Assembly (NCBI RefSeq): GCF_026239695.1
Contig: NZ_JAPIVS010000005.1
Span: 1 to 64,000 of the forward strand
DNA length: 64,000 nt
Direction of reading: 5' to 3'
DNA from: Pedobacter sp. MC2016-15
Lineage (GTDB): Bacteria; Bacteroidota; Bacteroidia; Sphingobacteriales; Sphingobacteriaceae
Shown in pieces: positions 49,891 to 59,218 of the stretch. Below the pieces are notes generated by a model. That model was given only the letters and a program-made list of their open reading frames with translations, was not told the DNA's origin and made no database searches. Numbering within the stretch: the first letter of the stretch is position 1; each line of letters begins with the position of its first letter. Position numbers and translations under genes: made by a program.

Positions 49891-52175
49891 GTATCTATAA
49901 TCAGCCTGTGGTGATGATCGCTCAGATATTCTTCAGAAAATCTGATGGTGATGACCGTCCCGCTGTTAAGTTCAAACAGGATTGATGCTCCAATATCAGC
50001 ACTTAATCCGCGCATCAGCTGCACGCCCAGTGAGTTGTATTCCAGATGATCTACATCTTCCATCCCTATGCCGTCATCAGCAATTGTCAGTTCGATCATT
50101 TCAGCTTGTTTTAAGCTAACCCTGATCGTTCCTGTCTCCCGTCCTTCAAAGGCGTATTTAATGGCATTGGTAACCCCTTCATTTAATATGAGTGCCAGCG
50201 GCATAGCTACCGAAATACCTAGTTTGATAGGCTCTACCTCCTGCAGAATGCGTATCCCACGCGCGTTCAGGTCAAAGCTATCAGCAATAAACATGAGGAA
50301 TTCGGCAAAATAAAGCGACATGTTTACTTCTTTAATATCGTCCGACTGGTAAAGTTTCTGATGTACAAGAGACATGGCGTATATTCTGTTCTGACTATTT
50401 TCAATGGCCCTTAAAGCATCATTGTCTAAAAAAGCAGCCTGGCTTTCCAGCAGACAAAATATCGTGTGCAGGTTATTCTTCACCCGGTGGTGCACTTCCT
50501 TCAACAGCCATTCTTTTTCTGTGAGGAGCTGTTCCAGCTGGTTGTTTTTTTCGGTGATAACCACATTTTTTCCCAATACTAATTTGCTGCTGCGTTGTTT
50601 GAGCTGGTACTGATGGTATAATAAAGCGATAATGACCAGGGCCAGAACTAAGCCCCCGGCGATCAGATTTCTGATTTGCTGTGATTGCCTGAGTTTATCC
50701 TGCTGTGCTATTGTACGCTGTTTGAGGAGGGCAATATTCTGACTGTTCTGTCTGATTTCTGCTTCCTTTTTTTGCGTCTCAAAAGCGATCTGTAAACGCT
50801 TTACTTCACGATCCTTGACCAGTCGTGCGTTGTAGTCGGAGAGTTGGTTGAACATATTCTGATGCCTTATAGCCGCCAGATAATTGTTTGTTGCCGAGTC
50901 AGTAAGGAAAAGCATATACCGGAAATGCCGCTGATCCGATATGGGAAGGTTTGTGGTAGAATAATTGAAAACCTTGTACAGATAGGGTCTGGCCTTTTCG
51001 TATTGATGCCATTCTACATAAAGCTGACCTATCCTCCGATTAGCGAAAACCTGCCTGATTTGTTTTCTGTTGCTGATGGCATACATTTTCAGCATATAGG
51101 GTTCTGACTTCGCATATTGTTTCAATCCGCGATACCCGTCACCCATCATGGCAAAGTACATCATGCTATCGGCTGCTGTATATGGCGGATAACTGCGTTG
51201 CATACGCCTCAGAAATGCCAGAGCGGTTGTAGATCGTTCCATTTTGATATAATTATGGCTAATGATATCGATTACAAAAGGATGTGAGAGGTGGAAGATT
51301 CCCGCATGTTTCTGATAGTAAGATCTGGCGATATTACTGTAATCTATGGACTCTAAATAATCATCATTATCGGTACAGATTTTGGCATGATAAATATAGA
51401 TATCTCCTGCAGCAACACTATCGCGGCTGCTTTTAATACTGTTTACTGAAAGCTGAGAGTAGTAAAGTGCCTTATCCGGATCGGCTGTGCCATAGTAGTA
51501 ATTGGTGAGCAGCAGGTAGATATAATGCATGAAAGGATAATGTATCGCTTTGTATTTCCTGACCACCATCAGCAACTCCTGTTCTGCCGTTGGGCTTCGC
51601 TGTTCGGCATGGATCATCGCGATGTTTTTTTCCGCCAGCAGCTCAGAGCTGGGGTCATGCAGCTTTTTACTGAGTGAAAGAGCCTGTTCAGCATATTGAA
51701 GTGCTTTAGGGTATAAATTTTCCTGATCCTTGAGCCAGTATTTGAAACTCAGGTTCAGCAGTAATTTAACCTGCGCGGGCTCCGGCAATTGTTTCAGTAT
51801 TGGCTCTGCAGCAGGAAGCTGATCCATAACAGTATACAAATCTGCAATCATCAGCAAGGCTTCAATTCTTCCACTTTCATTGCCGTTTTTTTTGCTCAGT
51901 GCGAGCGCTTTATTTGCATAATTTAAAGATAAAGACAGATCCTGCCGTTTCTTTAGTGGCTTATTGAAGTATAAATTACTCAGGGCATTTAGAATAACAA
52001 TCTTCCCTGTGGGATCAGATTGTGCGAGTTCGTTGCGTAGGGCTTCAACCCTTCCCTGTGGTACCCTGGGCGCCGTGGGGTAGTACTGTGCGTAAGCGCA
52101 TCCCGGCATGATCAGGAAAAATAAGGCTATGAGTATATTCAGGATTCCGCCTGCGTATATGCGTTCCTCCGCCAT
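49887..52175 (-). CDS. TPR-containing sensor histidine kinase (HisKA_2 type), orphan
   Basis: 762 residues. Signal sequence (I-A-L-F-F-L-I-M-P-G-C-A-Y-A-Q), about ten TPR-like helical pairs (periplasmic), a membrane helix (L-I-A-G-G-L-V-L-A-L-V-I-I-A-L-L-Y), a coiled segment, then HisKA_2: L-L-K-E-V-H-H-R-V-K-N-N-L-H-T-I, where the first His of H-H-R-V is the expected phospho-site. The HATPase domain follows (E-G-V-T-N-A-I-K-Y-A-F, A-D-D-G-I-G-M). This is the common Bacteroidota TPR-kinase layout. No response regulator gene is adjacent, so the partner lies elsewhere. The single-domain regulator at 10563 is a formal possibility only. Confidence 0.9.
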   Translation of the reverse strand: MAEERIYAGGILNILIALFFLIMPGCAYAQYYPTAPRVPQGRVEALRNELAQSDPTGKIVILNALSNLYFNKPLKKRQDLSLSLNYANKALALSKKNGNESGRIEALLMIADLYTVMDQLPAAEPILKQLPEPAQVKLLLNLSFKYWLKDQENLYPKALQYAEQALSLSKKLHDPSSELLAEKNIAMIHAEQRSPTAEQELLMVVRKYKAIHYPFMHYIYLLLTNYYYGTADPDKALYYSQLSVNSIKSSRDSVAAGDIYIYHAKICTDNDDYLESIDYSNIARSYYQKHAGIFHLSHPFVIDIISHNYIKMERSTTALAFLRRMQRSYPPYTAADSMMYFAMMGDGYRGLKQYAKSEPYMLKMYAISNRKQIRQVFANRRIGQLYVEWHQYEKARPYLYKVFNYSTTNLPISDQRHFRYMLFLTDSATNNYLAAIRHQNMFNQLSDYNARLVKDREVKRLQIAFETQKKEAEIRQNSQNIALLKQRTIAQQDKLRQSQQIRNLIAGGLVLALVIIALLYHQYQLKQRSSKLVLGKNVVITEKNNQLEQLLTEKEWLLKEVHHRVKNNLHTIFCLLESQAAFLDNDALRAIENSQNRIYAMSLVHQKLYQSDDIKEVNMSLYFAEFLMFIADSFDLNARGIRILQEVEPIKLGISVAMPLALILNEGVTNAIKYAFEGRETGTIRVSLKQAEMIELTIADDGIGMEDVDHLEYNSLGVQLMRGLSADIGASILFELNSGTVITIRFSEEYLSDHHHRLIIDT

Positions 52176-52214
52176 GGGATGAGTTTTGGATAATTTTTAT
52201 AAAAATAGGATAAT

Positions 52215-53774
52215 CTATCTCATTTTAAACACATGGCGGGTAGCTTTCCATGTTGCCTTTCCATATTCACCCACACTCAGCTCACCTTCCATGATATCAT
52301 TGTCTATCTTTCCGCTGAAGAAGGAATGCACCCGTGCTCCATCAAGTCCGTACGTACTGCGAATCAGGACGTCTTTTCCCTGAATTGTTCCCGTAAATTC
52401 CCGCGGGCCAAGGCTCCCGGTGTAGATTCCTTTCAGGGTGTTATTCTCCTGTTCAATCGTAAAAGTTTGCTTTACCACTGCTGCGTAAAATTTTGTTTCC
52501 ACATCCCAGGTTCCGCTCAGATTGGCGGCTGCCGGTATCACAGATGCAGGTTTTGACTGCTTTTTGGACAGTGCTGCCAGCAGCTGATCAGCCACAATTT
52601 TGTCCTCGCCATGATCCAGTTGCGAAGAGTTGACCAGGATGGTATGTTTCTGGTTGGGCTGGAAATAGCTCCCGGCGGCGCCGATGGCAATTCTGGGGCT
52701 TCCGTTCCATAGCAGATCTTCAATTTCCTGCCCGCTGCAACTGATGACACCGGGATCCCAGGATACCACCATATCCGGACTTGGATTGGAGCGCCCGGTT
52801 GGTTGTTTGATGACGATGCTGAGTCCCGGTATACCCCGGAGTCGTCCGGCCATATATTCCAGTCGCCTGTTCCATAACTTCTTTTCTGCTTGATGATCCC
52901 TTTTGAACCAGATCTCTGCAGCTGTAAGCATGCCAACGATTTCTTCGCGGCCTACTTTAAAACCCCTGCCGAAACCATGGTGCGGACCAGTATTCATTCT
53001 TGCGGCCATGATCAGGTCTTTCCTGCCGATCAGGAGCCCCGCACATTGTGGTCCGCGCAGGTATTTACCGCCGCTGTAGGCAACCAGATCGGCACCCTGT
53101 ACAATATGCGGATTTGGGTTTTCAGGTCCTTCGGCAGCGGCATCAACCAATATTGGTATACCCAAAGGTTTGGTGATCGCTGAGATCGTCCGGAGGGACA
53201 ATATCCCGTTCTCTGATTCAGCACCAGACAACAGGTAAACCATCGCTGTTCTTGGTCCCAGGGCGGCCTGTAATTCTTTTACATCTGCTACCTCTATCAT
53301 CCTGACCCCAACAGCTTTGCATCCTGCATCATATGCGGAGCGTGAGTAGGAGGTGATCACTACTTCGTCTTTCATTCCACTGAGGTTGGGGATCATCCAT
53401 ATCTTGTCCGGATCTCCGCCAGTTACGCATCCTGCGGTGGCTGCTGTGATCGCTGCAGATGCACCTGCAGTCACACAGCCGGATTCTGTGCCCATGAGGT
53501 CAGCCAGGCGTTTCCCGGCGCCATCCATCAGTTCGTCAATCTGTACGAATTCATCAATTGCGGCATCCATGGCGTCCCGTACTTCAGGCAGTACCTTGCT
53601 GGCACCAACTACAGTTACGGTGCCACGGGCATTGATCAGAGGTTTTACGCCAAGCGCTTCATATACACTTTTGCGTTTAGCTAATGGTGCTGGTACCGAT
53701 GCACTTACTGATTGTGGAACGGCAAGACTTACAGGCAGAATCGCCAGACTTTTGATCACATCTCTTCTTTTCAT
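52215..53774 (-). CDS. Exported SelA-like PLP protein with C-terminal beta domain
   Basis: 519 residues. The N-terminus K-R-R-D-V-I-K-S-L-A-I-L-P-V-S-L-A has an R-R pair and hydrophobic core like a Tat signal. The fold-type I PLP domain resembles SelA/DgaE proteins: L-I-N-A-R-G-T-V-T-V-V-G-A-S, T-A-G-A-S-A-A-I, the Asp211 of V-D-A-A-A-E and Lys237 of Y-S-G-G-K-Y-L-R-G-P-Q. The C-terminal 95 residues from L-S-G-T-W-D-V form a separate beta domain (lipocalin-like, D-V-E-T-K-F-Y ... G-K-A-T-W-K-A-T-R). Reaction unknown; relatives act on D-glucosaminate-type substrates or selenocysteinyl-tRNA, and tRNA would make no sense outside the cytoplasm. It is divergent from the PQQ gene. Confidence 0.82.
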   Translation of the reverse strand: MKRRDVIKSLAILPVSLAVPQSVSASVPAPLAKRKSVYEALGVKPLINARGTVTVVGASKVLPEVRDAMDAAIDEFVQIDELMDGAGKRLADLMGTESGCVTAGASAAITAATAGCVTGGDPDKIWMIPNLSGMKDEVVITSYSRSAYDAGCKAVGVRMIEVADVKELQAALGPRTAMVYLLSGAESENGILSLRTISAITKPLGIPILVDAAAEGPENPNPHIVQGADLVAYSGGKYLRGPQCAGLLIGRKDLIMAARMNTGPHHGFGRGFKVGREEIVGMLTAAEIWFKRDHQAEKKLWNRRLEYMAGRLRGIPGLSIVIKQPTGRSNPSPDMVVSWDPGVISCSGQEIEDLLWNGSPRIAIGAAGSYFQPNQKHTILVNSSQLDHGEDKIVADQLLAALSKKQSKPASVIPAAANLSGTWDVETKFYAAVVKQTFTIEQENNTLKGIYTGSLGPREFTGTIQGKDVLIRSTYGLDGARVHSFFSGKIDNDIMEGELSVGEYGKATWKATRHVFKMR

Positions 53775-53818
53775 ACTTTTAGCAAAATATCAGGTACGTT
53801 AGGGCGTTAATTTATAAG

Positions 53819-55993
53819 ATGGGAATCACAAAAACGAAAATAGCAATTACGTTGCTATTGGCAATAGTCATAGCAGCATTTGCAACCTATTTCTTTTCCA
53901 AAAAAAATCACGACTGGCCTGTCTACGGTGGTAGTGCCGAAAATATCAAATATTCCTCATTACAGCAGATTGACACTACTAACGTTTCGCAGCTTCAAGT
54001 GGCATGGGTTTACCATTCTGAAAACAGTGATAGCTCCCGTTATGGTATTATGGAATGCAATCCGCTTATTATCGGCAATACGCTTTATGGCGTTTCTCCA
54101 AAGATGAAGCTTTTTGCTGTTGATGCCGCTACAGGGGTAGAAAAATGGCATTTTGATCCCGCTGATTCCGTGGCGAATAAAACCTGGCACAGGAACAGTG
54201 TTAACATGAACCGTGGGGTAACCTATTGGAGCGAAGGGAGCGATAAGCGGATTCTTTATACCGTTGGACCAGTGGTATTTGCTGTGAATGCAGAAACAGG
54301 AAAGCTCGTTCCGGATTTCGGAAAAGATGGGGGGATCGATCTCCGGAAGGGGCTTGGTAGAGACGAAAAAGACCTGTCAATTTCGCCAACCTCGCCGGTC
54401 ATGATTTTCAAAAACTTATTTATCGTCAGTGGTGCTGTCAGCGAAACTACTCCCGGTCATATCCGTGCATATGATATCAAAAGCGGGAAGCAGCAATGGA
54501 TTTTCCATACAGTTCCTTATCCTGGTGAACCTGGTTATGAAACTTGGGACGACTCCACTGCCTACAAGCGTATGGGCTCAACCAATGCGTGGTCGGGCTT
54601 TAGCCTGGACAGCAAAAGGGGACTCCTGTTTGCAGGTGTAGGAAGTCCTACCAATGATTTCTACGGGGGCGACCGGCATGGAAAAGGGCTCTACGGAAAC
54701 TCGGTACTGGCACTTGATGCAGCCACGGGTAAATTGAAATGGCACTTCCAGGCTATTCATCACGATGTATGGGATATGGACGTATCAAGTCCACCTGTCC
54801 TGGTAACATTGCCCCGTGATGGCAAAAACGTAGATGCGATCGTACAGACAACAAAAACAGGGTTGATCTTTGTGTTTGAACGCAGCACCGGAAAACCTTT
54901 GTTCCCAATTGAGGAGCGTAAGGTGCCTGTAGATGGGGCAGTAGCGGGTGAAAAGCTCAGCGCTACCCAGCCCTTTCCTGTACTTCCAAAACCTTTTGTA
55001 AGAACGATCATGACCGGAAATGATCTGAATCAGCTGGGTACCGACTCTTCTTACCAGGATATCAAACGCAGGTTTCAGGGTTACCGCTCTGAGGGCATGT
55101 ATACCCCGCCTACAGAAAAGGGTACGATCATTCTTCCGGGATATGATGGCGGTGCCAACTGGGGTGGCCCAGCGGTAGATCCGGAAACTAATATTCTATA
55201 TATCAATGCAAATGAAATGGCATGGGTACTGAACATGGTGAAGGATACAGCTTCAGGTAGTAAAGAAATGACTCATCTTCAGGCAGGAGCATTGCTCTAC
55301 AACAAGAATTGCATGGGCTGCCATGGCCCCGAGCGTTTAGGATCGGGAGATTACCCTTCATTGATCGGGGTGGGTAAAAAATATAATACATTACAGTTCA
55401 GTGAGTTGCTTGCTACCGGAAAGCGGATGATGCCCGGCTTTAATCACTTATCGAAAGATGAAAAGCTGGCACTTGCCGCTCTGGTACTGGATCTCAAAAA
55501 TGAGCAGGACAAGCCTTACAAAGGTCCGCAGATTGCTGGGGGCAGTACTTCTTCAAAGCCCTCTTTCACGTTTACCGGATATAATAAGTTTCTCACCAAA
55601 GATGGATACCCCGCCCTCAGTCCGCCATGGGGCACTATCAGTGCCATCGATCTGAATACCGGTAAGTACGTTTGGAAAATCCCTTTCGGGGAGTTTGAAG
55701 AGTTAAAGAAAAAAGGAATTCCTACAACGGGAAGGGAGAACTTTGGTGCGCCGGTAGTGACGGCAGGCGGACTCCTGTTTATCGGCGCCTCCGCCGATGG
55801 TTATATAAGGGCTATACATAAAAAGACCGGCAAGATCTTATGGCAGGCAAAACTTCCTGCACCGGCAATGGCTACGCCGGCGATCTATGAACTAGGTGGC
55901 AGGCAATACGTGGTCATCGCCTGCGGGGGGGCTAAGTCTGGCGGTCAAATGGGAGATTCCTATGTGGCCTTCGCGCTACCTGCTCAGCTATGA
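53819..55993 (+). CDS. PQQ-dependent dehydrogenase with haem-c insertion
   Basis: 724 residues. One N-terminal membrane helix (A-I-T-L-L-L-A-I-V-I-A-A-F-A) anchors an eight-bladed propeller: W-P-V-Y-G-G-S-A-E-N-I-K-Y-S, I-R-A-Y-D-I-K-S-G-K-Q-Q-W, A-L-D-A-A-T-G-K-L-K-W-H-F-Q, H-H-D-V-W-D-M-D. Between propeller blades, about residue 500, lies a cytochrome c segment with N-C-M-G-C-H-G-P-E-R and a candidate Met ligand in M-M-P-G-F. This matches membrane-bound quinoprotein glucose or aldose dehydrogenases of Bacteroidota. The enzyme oxidises sugars in the periplasm and passes electrons via haem to the chain. Its stop overlaps rpiA (convergent) by 6 bases. Confidence 0.9.
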   Translation: MGITKTKIAITLLLAIVIAAFATYFFSKKNHDWPVYGGSAENIKYSSLQQIDTTNVSQLQVAWVYHSENSDSSRYGIMECNPLIIGNTLYGVSPKMKLFAVDAATGVEKWHFDPADSVANKTWHRNSVNMNRGVTYWSEGSDKRILYTVGPVVFAVNAETGKLVPDFGKDGGIDLRKGLGRDEKDLSISPTSPVMIFKNLFIVSGAVSETTPGHIRAYDIKSGKQQWIFHTVPYPGEPGYETWDDSTAYKRMGSTNAWSGFSLDSKRGLLFAGVGSPTNDFYGGDRHGKGLYGNSVLALDAATGKLKWHFQAIHHDVWDMDVSSPPVLVTLPRDGKNVDAIVQTTKTGLIFVFERSTGKPLFPIEERKVPVDGAVAGEKLSATQPFPVLPKPFVRTIMTGNDLNQLGTDSSYQDIKRRFQGYRSEGMYTPPTEKGTIILPGYDGGANWGGPAVDPETNILYINANEMAWVLNMVKDTASGSKEMTHLQAGALLYNKNCMGCHGPERLGSGDYPSLIGVGKKYNTLQFSELLATGKRMMPGFNHLSKDEKLALAALVLDLKNEQDKPYKGPQIAGGSTSSKPSFTFTGYNKFLTKDGYPALSPPWGTISAIDLNTGKYVWKIPFGEFEELKKKGIPTTGRENFGAPVVTAGGLLFIGASADGYIRAIHKKTGKILWQAKLPAPAMATPAIYELGGRQYVVIACGGAKSGGQMGDSYVAFALPAQL

Positions 55994-56683
55994 TATGCGC
56001 TGAGGCAGGAGTGTCTGCACACCATCCGGTCCTGCGATGATGGCCTTTGCGGCAATGCGGTAGAAGAGAGAATGCTCTACTACTCCCGGAATGAGGCTGA
56101 TCCTGATATTGAGTTCTTCCAGCGGCAAAAGCGCGCTGAAATGGATATCCACCAGCAGATTGCCGTGGTCAGATATTACCGCTCCATCTTTCTGACTGCT
56201 CATGCGGAGGTTCAATCTGGCATCAGGGAAAGAGGTATTGAGGTGATTGAGCACCAGCGGTAATGCATTGGGCAGCACTTCTATCACCAGTGGATAGGTA
56301 GTGTCCAGCTGCTCAGCAAACTTTCCGGCATCACCAATCAGCACAAATTCCAGTGCCATTGAGGCCAGGATCTTCTCCGTGGTATGGATGCCACCACCGC
56401 TTTTCAATGCATTCAGCTCCTTGTCGAACTGATCACATCCGTCAAAGTAAAGATCCAGTTTTTTTATCGTATTGGTATAGCGAAGGTTTAAGCCTTTCTC
56501 CAGTATCAGGTTTGAAGTAGTAAAGGAAGAAGATATAAAGGTTAGGGAAGATGCAAAACTGCATTCTGTCGTTATTAGCTCAATGAGTTTTGCAATGGTG
56601 CTTCCGGCACCCAGTCCAATCGTTTGTCCTTCCTTAAGTAGTTGCATCGCTGCCCTGGCAGCATCCATTTTGTAGTCGCTCAT
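55988..56683 (-). CDS. rpiA: Ribose-5-phosphate isomerase A
   Basis: 231 residues from ATG 56683 (M-S-D-Y-K-M-D-A-A-R-A-A). The frame extends to 56776 but would run into the preceding gene and adds a non-conserved tail. Motifs: T-I-G-L-G-A-G-S-T-I, F-D-G-C-D-Q-F-D (canonical D-G-A-D-E; changed to C-D-Q), L-K-S-G-G-G-I-H-T-T-E-K-I (K-G-G-G-A type). Interconverts ribose-5-phosphate and ribulose-5-phosphate in the cytoplasm. The altered D-G-A-D-E box is a divergence from RpiA of E. coli, so activity or specificity might differ. It begins 23 bp after the barrel gene's stop. Confidence 0.85.
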   Translation of the reverse strand: MSDYKMDAARAAMQLLKEGQTIGLGAGSTIAKLIELITTECSFASSLTFISSSFTTSNLILEKGLNLRYTNTIKKLDLYFDGCDQFDKELNALKSGGGIHTTEKILASMALEFVLIGDAGKFAEQLDTTYPLVIEVLPNALPLVLNHLNTSFPDARLNLRMSSQKDGAVISDHGNLLVDIHFSALLPLEELNIRISLIPGVVEHSLFYRIAAKAIIAGPDGVQTLLPQRIS

Positions 56684-56706
56684 AAAATTCGGTATCCGTA
56701 AAAATA

Positions 56707-58008
56707 TTAAAATGCCTCGTTTAATCCTAAAAAGAATCCTTTTTGTCCGTAATTTCCAAATGCATAATCGAGGCAAAGATTGGTACGCGTGGCTTTATTA
56801 AACAGTACGCGCAAACCTGCTCCACCACCGGCCTGCCATTTTTCAAAAAGATTGGTGCCCAGGTTGTCATTGGCACTCTGCATGTTAAAGAAAGTTACGC
56901 CACTAAGAAATTTGTTTTTTGTGATAGGAAAGCGGTATTCCACTTCAGAATACGAATATTTAGTCCCTTTAAAATAGCCTACAGTGTAACCCCTTCCACT
57001 TCGGAAACCCGGATCTTTTCCGCTTCCGGGCAGCTCCAGGTAGGGTACAGCCCCGCTGATGAGGTAGGAGCCCCAGTTCCAGAAAGCAATGACATGCTCC
57101 GGATTACGGGTAGACAAGCTCCAGTACTTCCTGATATCCGAGCTAAACTGCAGCGCATTTTTTGTACTTCCCATCCAGGTTTGGTTGCCTCTGAAACCAA
57201 TATCAGCATACACACCTTTATAGGCACGGTTCTGGTTATCACGTGTGGTATATTGCACATTAAACAGCAGCCCGTTAGACATGTAATGATCACGTTCAAA
57301 TCCATAACGCTCGTTATAGATGTTGTACGGAGTAAGATCAGTAGTAGACACTTTATCCTCGATTTTTCTTCTGACATCAAAAGATACACCGCCGCCCACA
57401 AACCATTTATCATCTATCTGTTTATACACCTTTTCCCGGAAACTGTAATATTGCGCATGAAACACATACCCTTTTCTTTCAGGGTTGCTTAGCACCTGAT
57501 CGGCTTCGCTACCTTCTGAGGGTTCACCGATTCCCAGACCAAAATCCGGGGTCACGGTTTTTGCCGCCACAAGACTTCCCTGAAAATTCCATTTGTTACC
57601 TGGTGTATATACGTTGTGGTTGATATAAAAGTATAAGATCCCCTTTGTGGTAATTGATGCCGACGTAGAGGCTACCGACATTAAGGTATTGGGATCGCTG
57701 CCGAGTTTTCTTCCGGCTACAGCCTTTATTCCTATTTGTGCTCCGATACTAGGATTGTAGGCCACATTGGGAATGATGGTAATACCAGATTTCTTGCCTG
57801 TCTTTTGCTTGCTTTTTGGATGCGCAATCTTCCTGATCAGGTCAGAGATGTCAAATTGTTTATTGATGCTATCAGTTTCCTGCTGAGTCTTTGCGACCTT
57901 GCGGAGCGAATCTGCTTTAATGGAGTCGACGGGTATCGTCTGACTATAAGCATAACTGCTGATGCTCAAGAAGAATAATAGTGTGCAGAGGTGATGTATG
58001 GATTTCAA
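56707..58008 (-). CDS. Omp85/BamA-like outer-membrane protein (D15 domain)
   Basis: 433 residues; signal peptide ending Y-A-Y-S-Q, then a helical Lys-rich stretch. The remainder is strand-rich with turns such as P-N-V-A-Y-N-P-S-I-G-A-Q-I-G-I and the surface-antigen-like block G-R-G-Y-T-V-G-Y-F-K-G-T-K-Y-S-Y-S-E-V-E-Y-R-F-P-I. It ends with Y-A-F-G-N-Y-G-Q-K-G-F-F-L-G-L-N-E-A-F. No POTRA domains are visible, so it is a short Omp85-type barrel rather than BamA. Possibly an outer-membrane channel or assembly factor. Confidence 0.82.
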   Translation of the reverse strand: MKSIHHLCTLLFFLSISSYAYSQTIPVDSIKADSLRKVAKTQQETDSINKQFDISDLIRKIAHPKSKQKTGKKSGITIIPNVAYNPSIGAQIGIKAVAGRKLGSDPNTLMSVASTSASITTKGILYFYINHNVYTPGNKWNFQGSLVAAKTVTPDFGLGIGEPSEGSEADQVLSNPERKGYVFHAQYYSFREKVYKQIDDKWFVGGGVSFDVRRKIEDKVSTTDLTPYNIYNERYGFERDHYMSNGLLFNVQYTTRDNQNRAYKGVYADIGFRGNQTWMGSTKNALQFSSDIRKYWSLSTRNPEHVIAFWNWGSYLISGAVPYLELPGSGKDPGFRSGRGYTVGYFKGTKYSYSEVEYRFPITKNKFLSGVTFFNMQSANDNLGTNLFEKWQAGGGAGLRVLFNKATRTNLCLDYAFGNYGQKGFFLGLNEAF

Positions 58009-58125
58009 ATTATTTATCTTTTATGACATTACTATTAGCTATTAAAACCATGATTTTAGATTATTGTTTGCTGCTAAAACCTTTAATTTGTAGTTGCAAT
58101 AACAGATTAACAATTACACATATAG

Positions 58126-58704
58126 ATGAATACCCAGCCAGACCAATCCACCATTTCTTTTGAAATTGCCAGTAGAGAGGAGCACTTTGAGCAAATTCTT
58201 AATTTACAAAACGAGAACCACTATCTTTCCATATCTGAGGACCAGCAGAAGGATGACGGCTTTGTTTTTGCGACGCATAACCTGGAAGTGCTGAAGAAAA
58301 TGGCTGCGGGCGCGCCTCAGATCATAGCGCTGGCAGAGGGCGAGGTGATTGGATATAACTTATCAATGAATAAATCCATGAAAAACGATCTTCCCAGCCT
58401 TATTCCGATGTTCGAGGAGTTCAATAACTGGGAGTATAAAGGTAAGCCCTTATTAGATTACAATTTTGTGGTTGGTGGACAGGTTTGCGTTCAGAAAGAC
58501 TACCGGGGCCGTGGCTTAATCAGGCAGCTCTATCAGCACACAAGAGATCTTACTTCAGAACTTTATGATTTGTGTGTTACGGAAATTTCCGTACGAAATC
58601 ATAAATCCCTGAAAGCGCATCAGCGTATGGGATTTGAGATCCTGGGCACTTATAATGACGGAATAGAAAACTGGAATCTGGTGATCTGGGACTGGGAAAA
58701 ATAA
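58126..58704 (+). CDS. GNAT-family N-acetyltransferase
   Basis: 192 residues. Acetyl-CoA-binding segment V-C-V-Q-K-D-Y-R-G-R-G-L-I-R-Q-L-Y, preceded by the strand G-G-Q-V-C, and C-terminal E-I-S-V-R-N-H-K-S-L-K-A-H-Q-R-M-G-F-E, the typical GNAT end. The N-terminal half (E-N-H-Y-L-S-I-S-E-D-Q-Q-K-D-D-G-F) is less conserved. The substrate is unknown. Single gene, divergent from the Omp85-like gene and converging on the lipoprotein gene. Confidence 0.9.
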   Translation: MNTQPDQSTISFEIASREEHFEQILNLQNENHYLSISEDQQKDDGFVFATHNLEVLKKMAAGAPQIIALAEGEVIGYNLSMNKSMKNDLPSLIPMFEEFNNWEYKGKPLLDYNFVVGGQVCVQKDYRGRGLIRQLYQHTRDLTSELYDLCVTEISVRNHKSLKAHQRMGFEILGTYNDGIENWNLVIWDWEK

Positions 58705-58717
58705 GCAGGCGAAGGGG

Positions 58718-59176
58718 TCAGAGTTTCAAATACTTTTCAGTAATTGTCCGGTCGATATTTTCACTTTCAATTTTCTCAATTCCCGTTTGGATGAGCGTAT
58801 CCCCCTTTATACTCACTTTAAAAACGAAGGTTTTTCCTTCCCAGTTTTTGTTGTTGTAATAATCCAGGGATTCTGTATACTGATCGCCCTTGAGCTGATA
58901 GCGTCCACCGCCGGCATCGAAATTGTTCTTGCCTTCGGCGTCAGACTTGAGTTCATGTTTCAGGAATGCGAAATGAGAATCATTGATGATTTTGATCATC
59001 TCCTGTGTTTTTGTGTAATCAGTGAAGGTGGTCTGTCCTTTGGAAACTGTAGTTGCTGAAATCAATTTCCAGGTTCCTTTTAAGGGAATCTGTTCTTCAG
59101 CTTTTTTTTCGGTACCTGATGAGCAGGAAGAGATAATGGCGGCAGTCGTGAGAACAGACAAAACAGTTGATTTCAT
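58718..59176 (-). CDS. Small lipoprotein, lipocalin-like (DUF4488-type)
   Basis: 152 residues. Lipobox I-I-S-S-C at Cys18. Mature part begins with a Lys-rich stretch, then P-L-K-G-T-W-K-L-I-S-A-T-T-V, a G-x-W start seen in lipocalin-like proteins, followed by alternating strands (F-A-F-L-K-H-E-L, G-R-Y-Q-L-K-G-D-Q-Y) and a final helix/strand. Resembles exported DUF4488-like proteins with ligand-binding barrels. Function unknown. Confidence 0.7.
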   Translation of the reverse strand: MKSTVLSVLTTAAIISSCSSGTEKKAEEQIPLKGTWKLISATTVSKGQTTFTDYTKTQEMIKIINDSHFAFLKHELKSDAEGKNNFDAGGGRYQLKGDQYTESLDYYNNKNWEGKTFVFKVSIKGDTLIQTGIEKIESENIDRTITEKYLKL

Positions 59177-59218
59177 ATATTTGGTTTGAATTTCCTGAAA
59201 TATACGGAAAATACAGAT

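Noticed and set aside
15085-55993. PQQ dehydrogenase and gluconokinase as one glucose-to-gluconate pathway
   Set aside because: They are about 37 kb apart with unrelated genes between; a metabolic link is possible but not shown by the layout.
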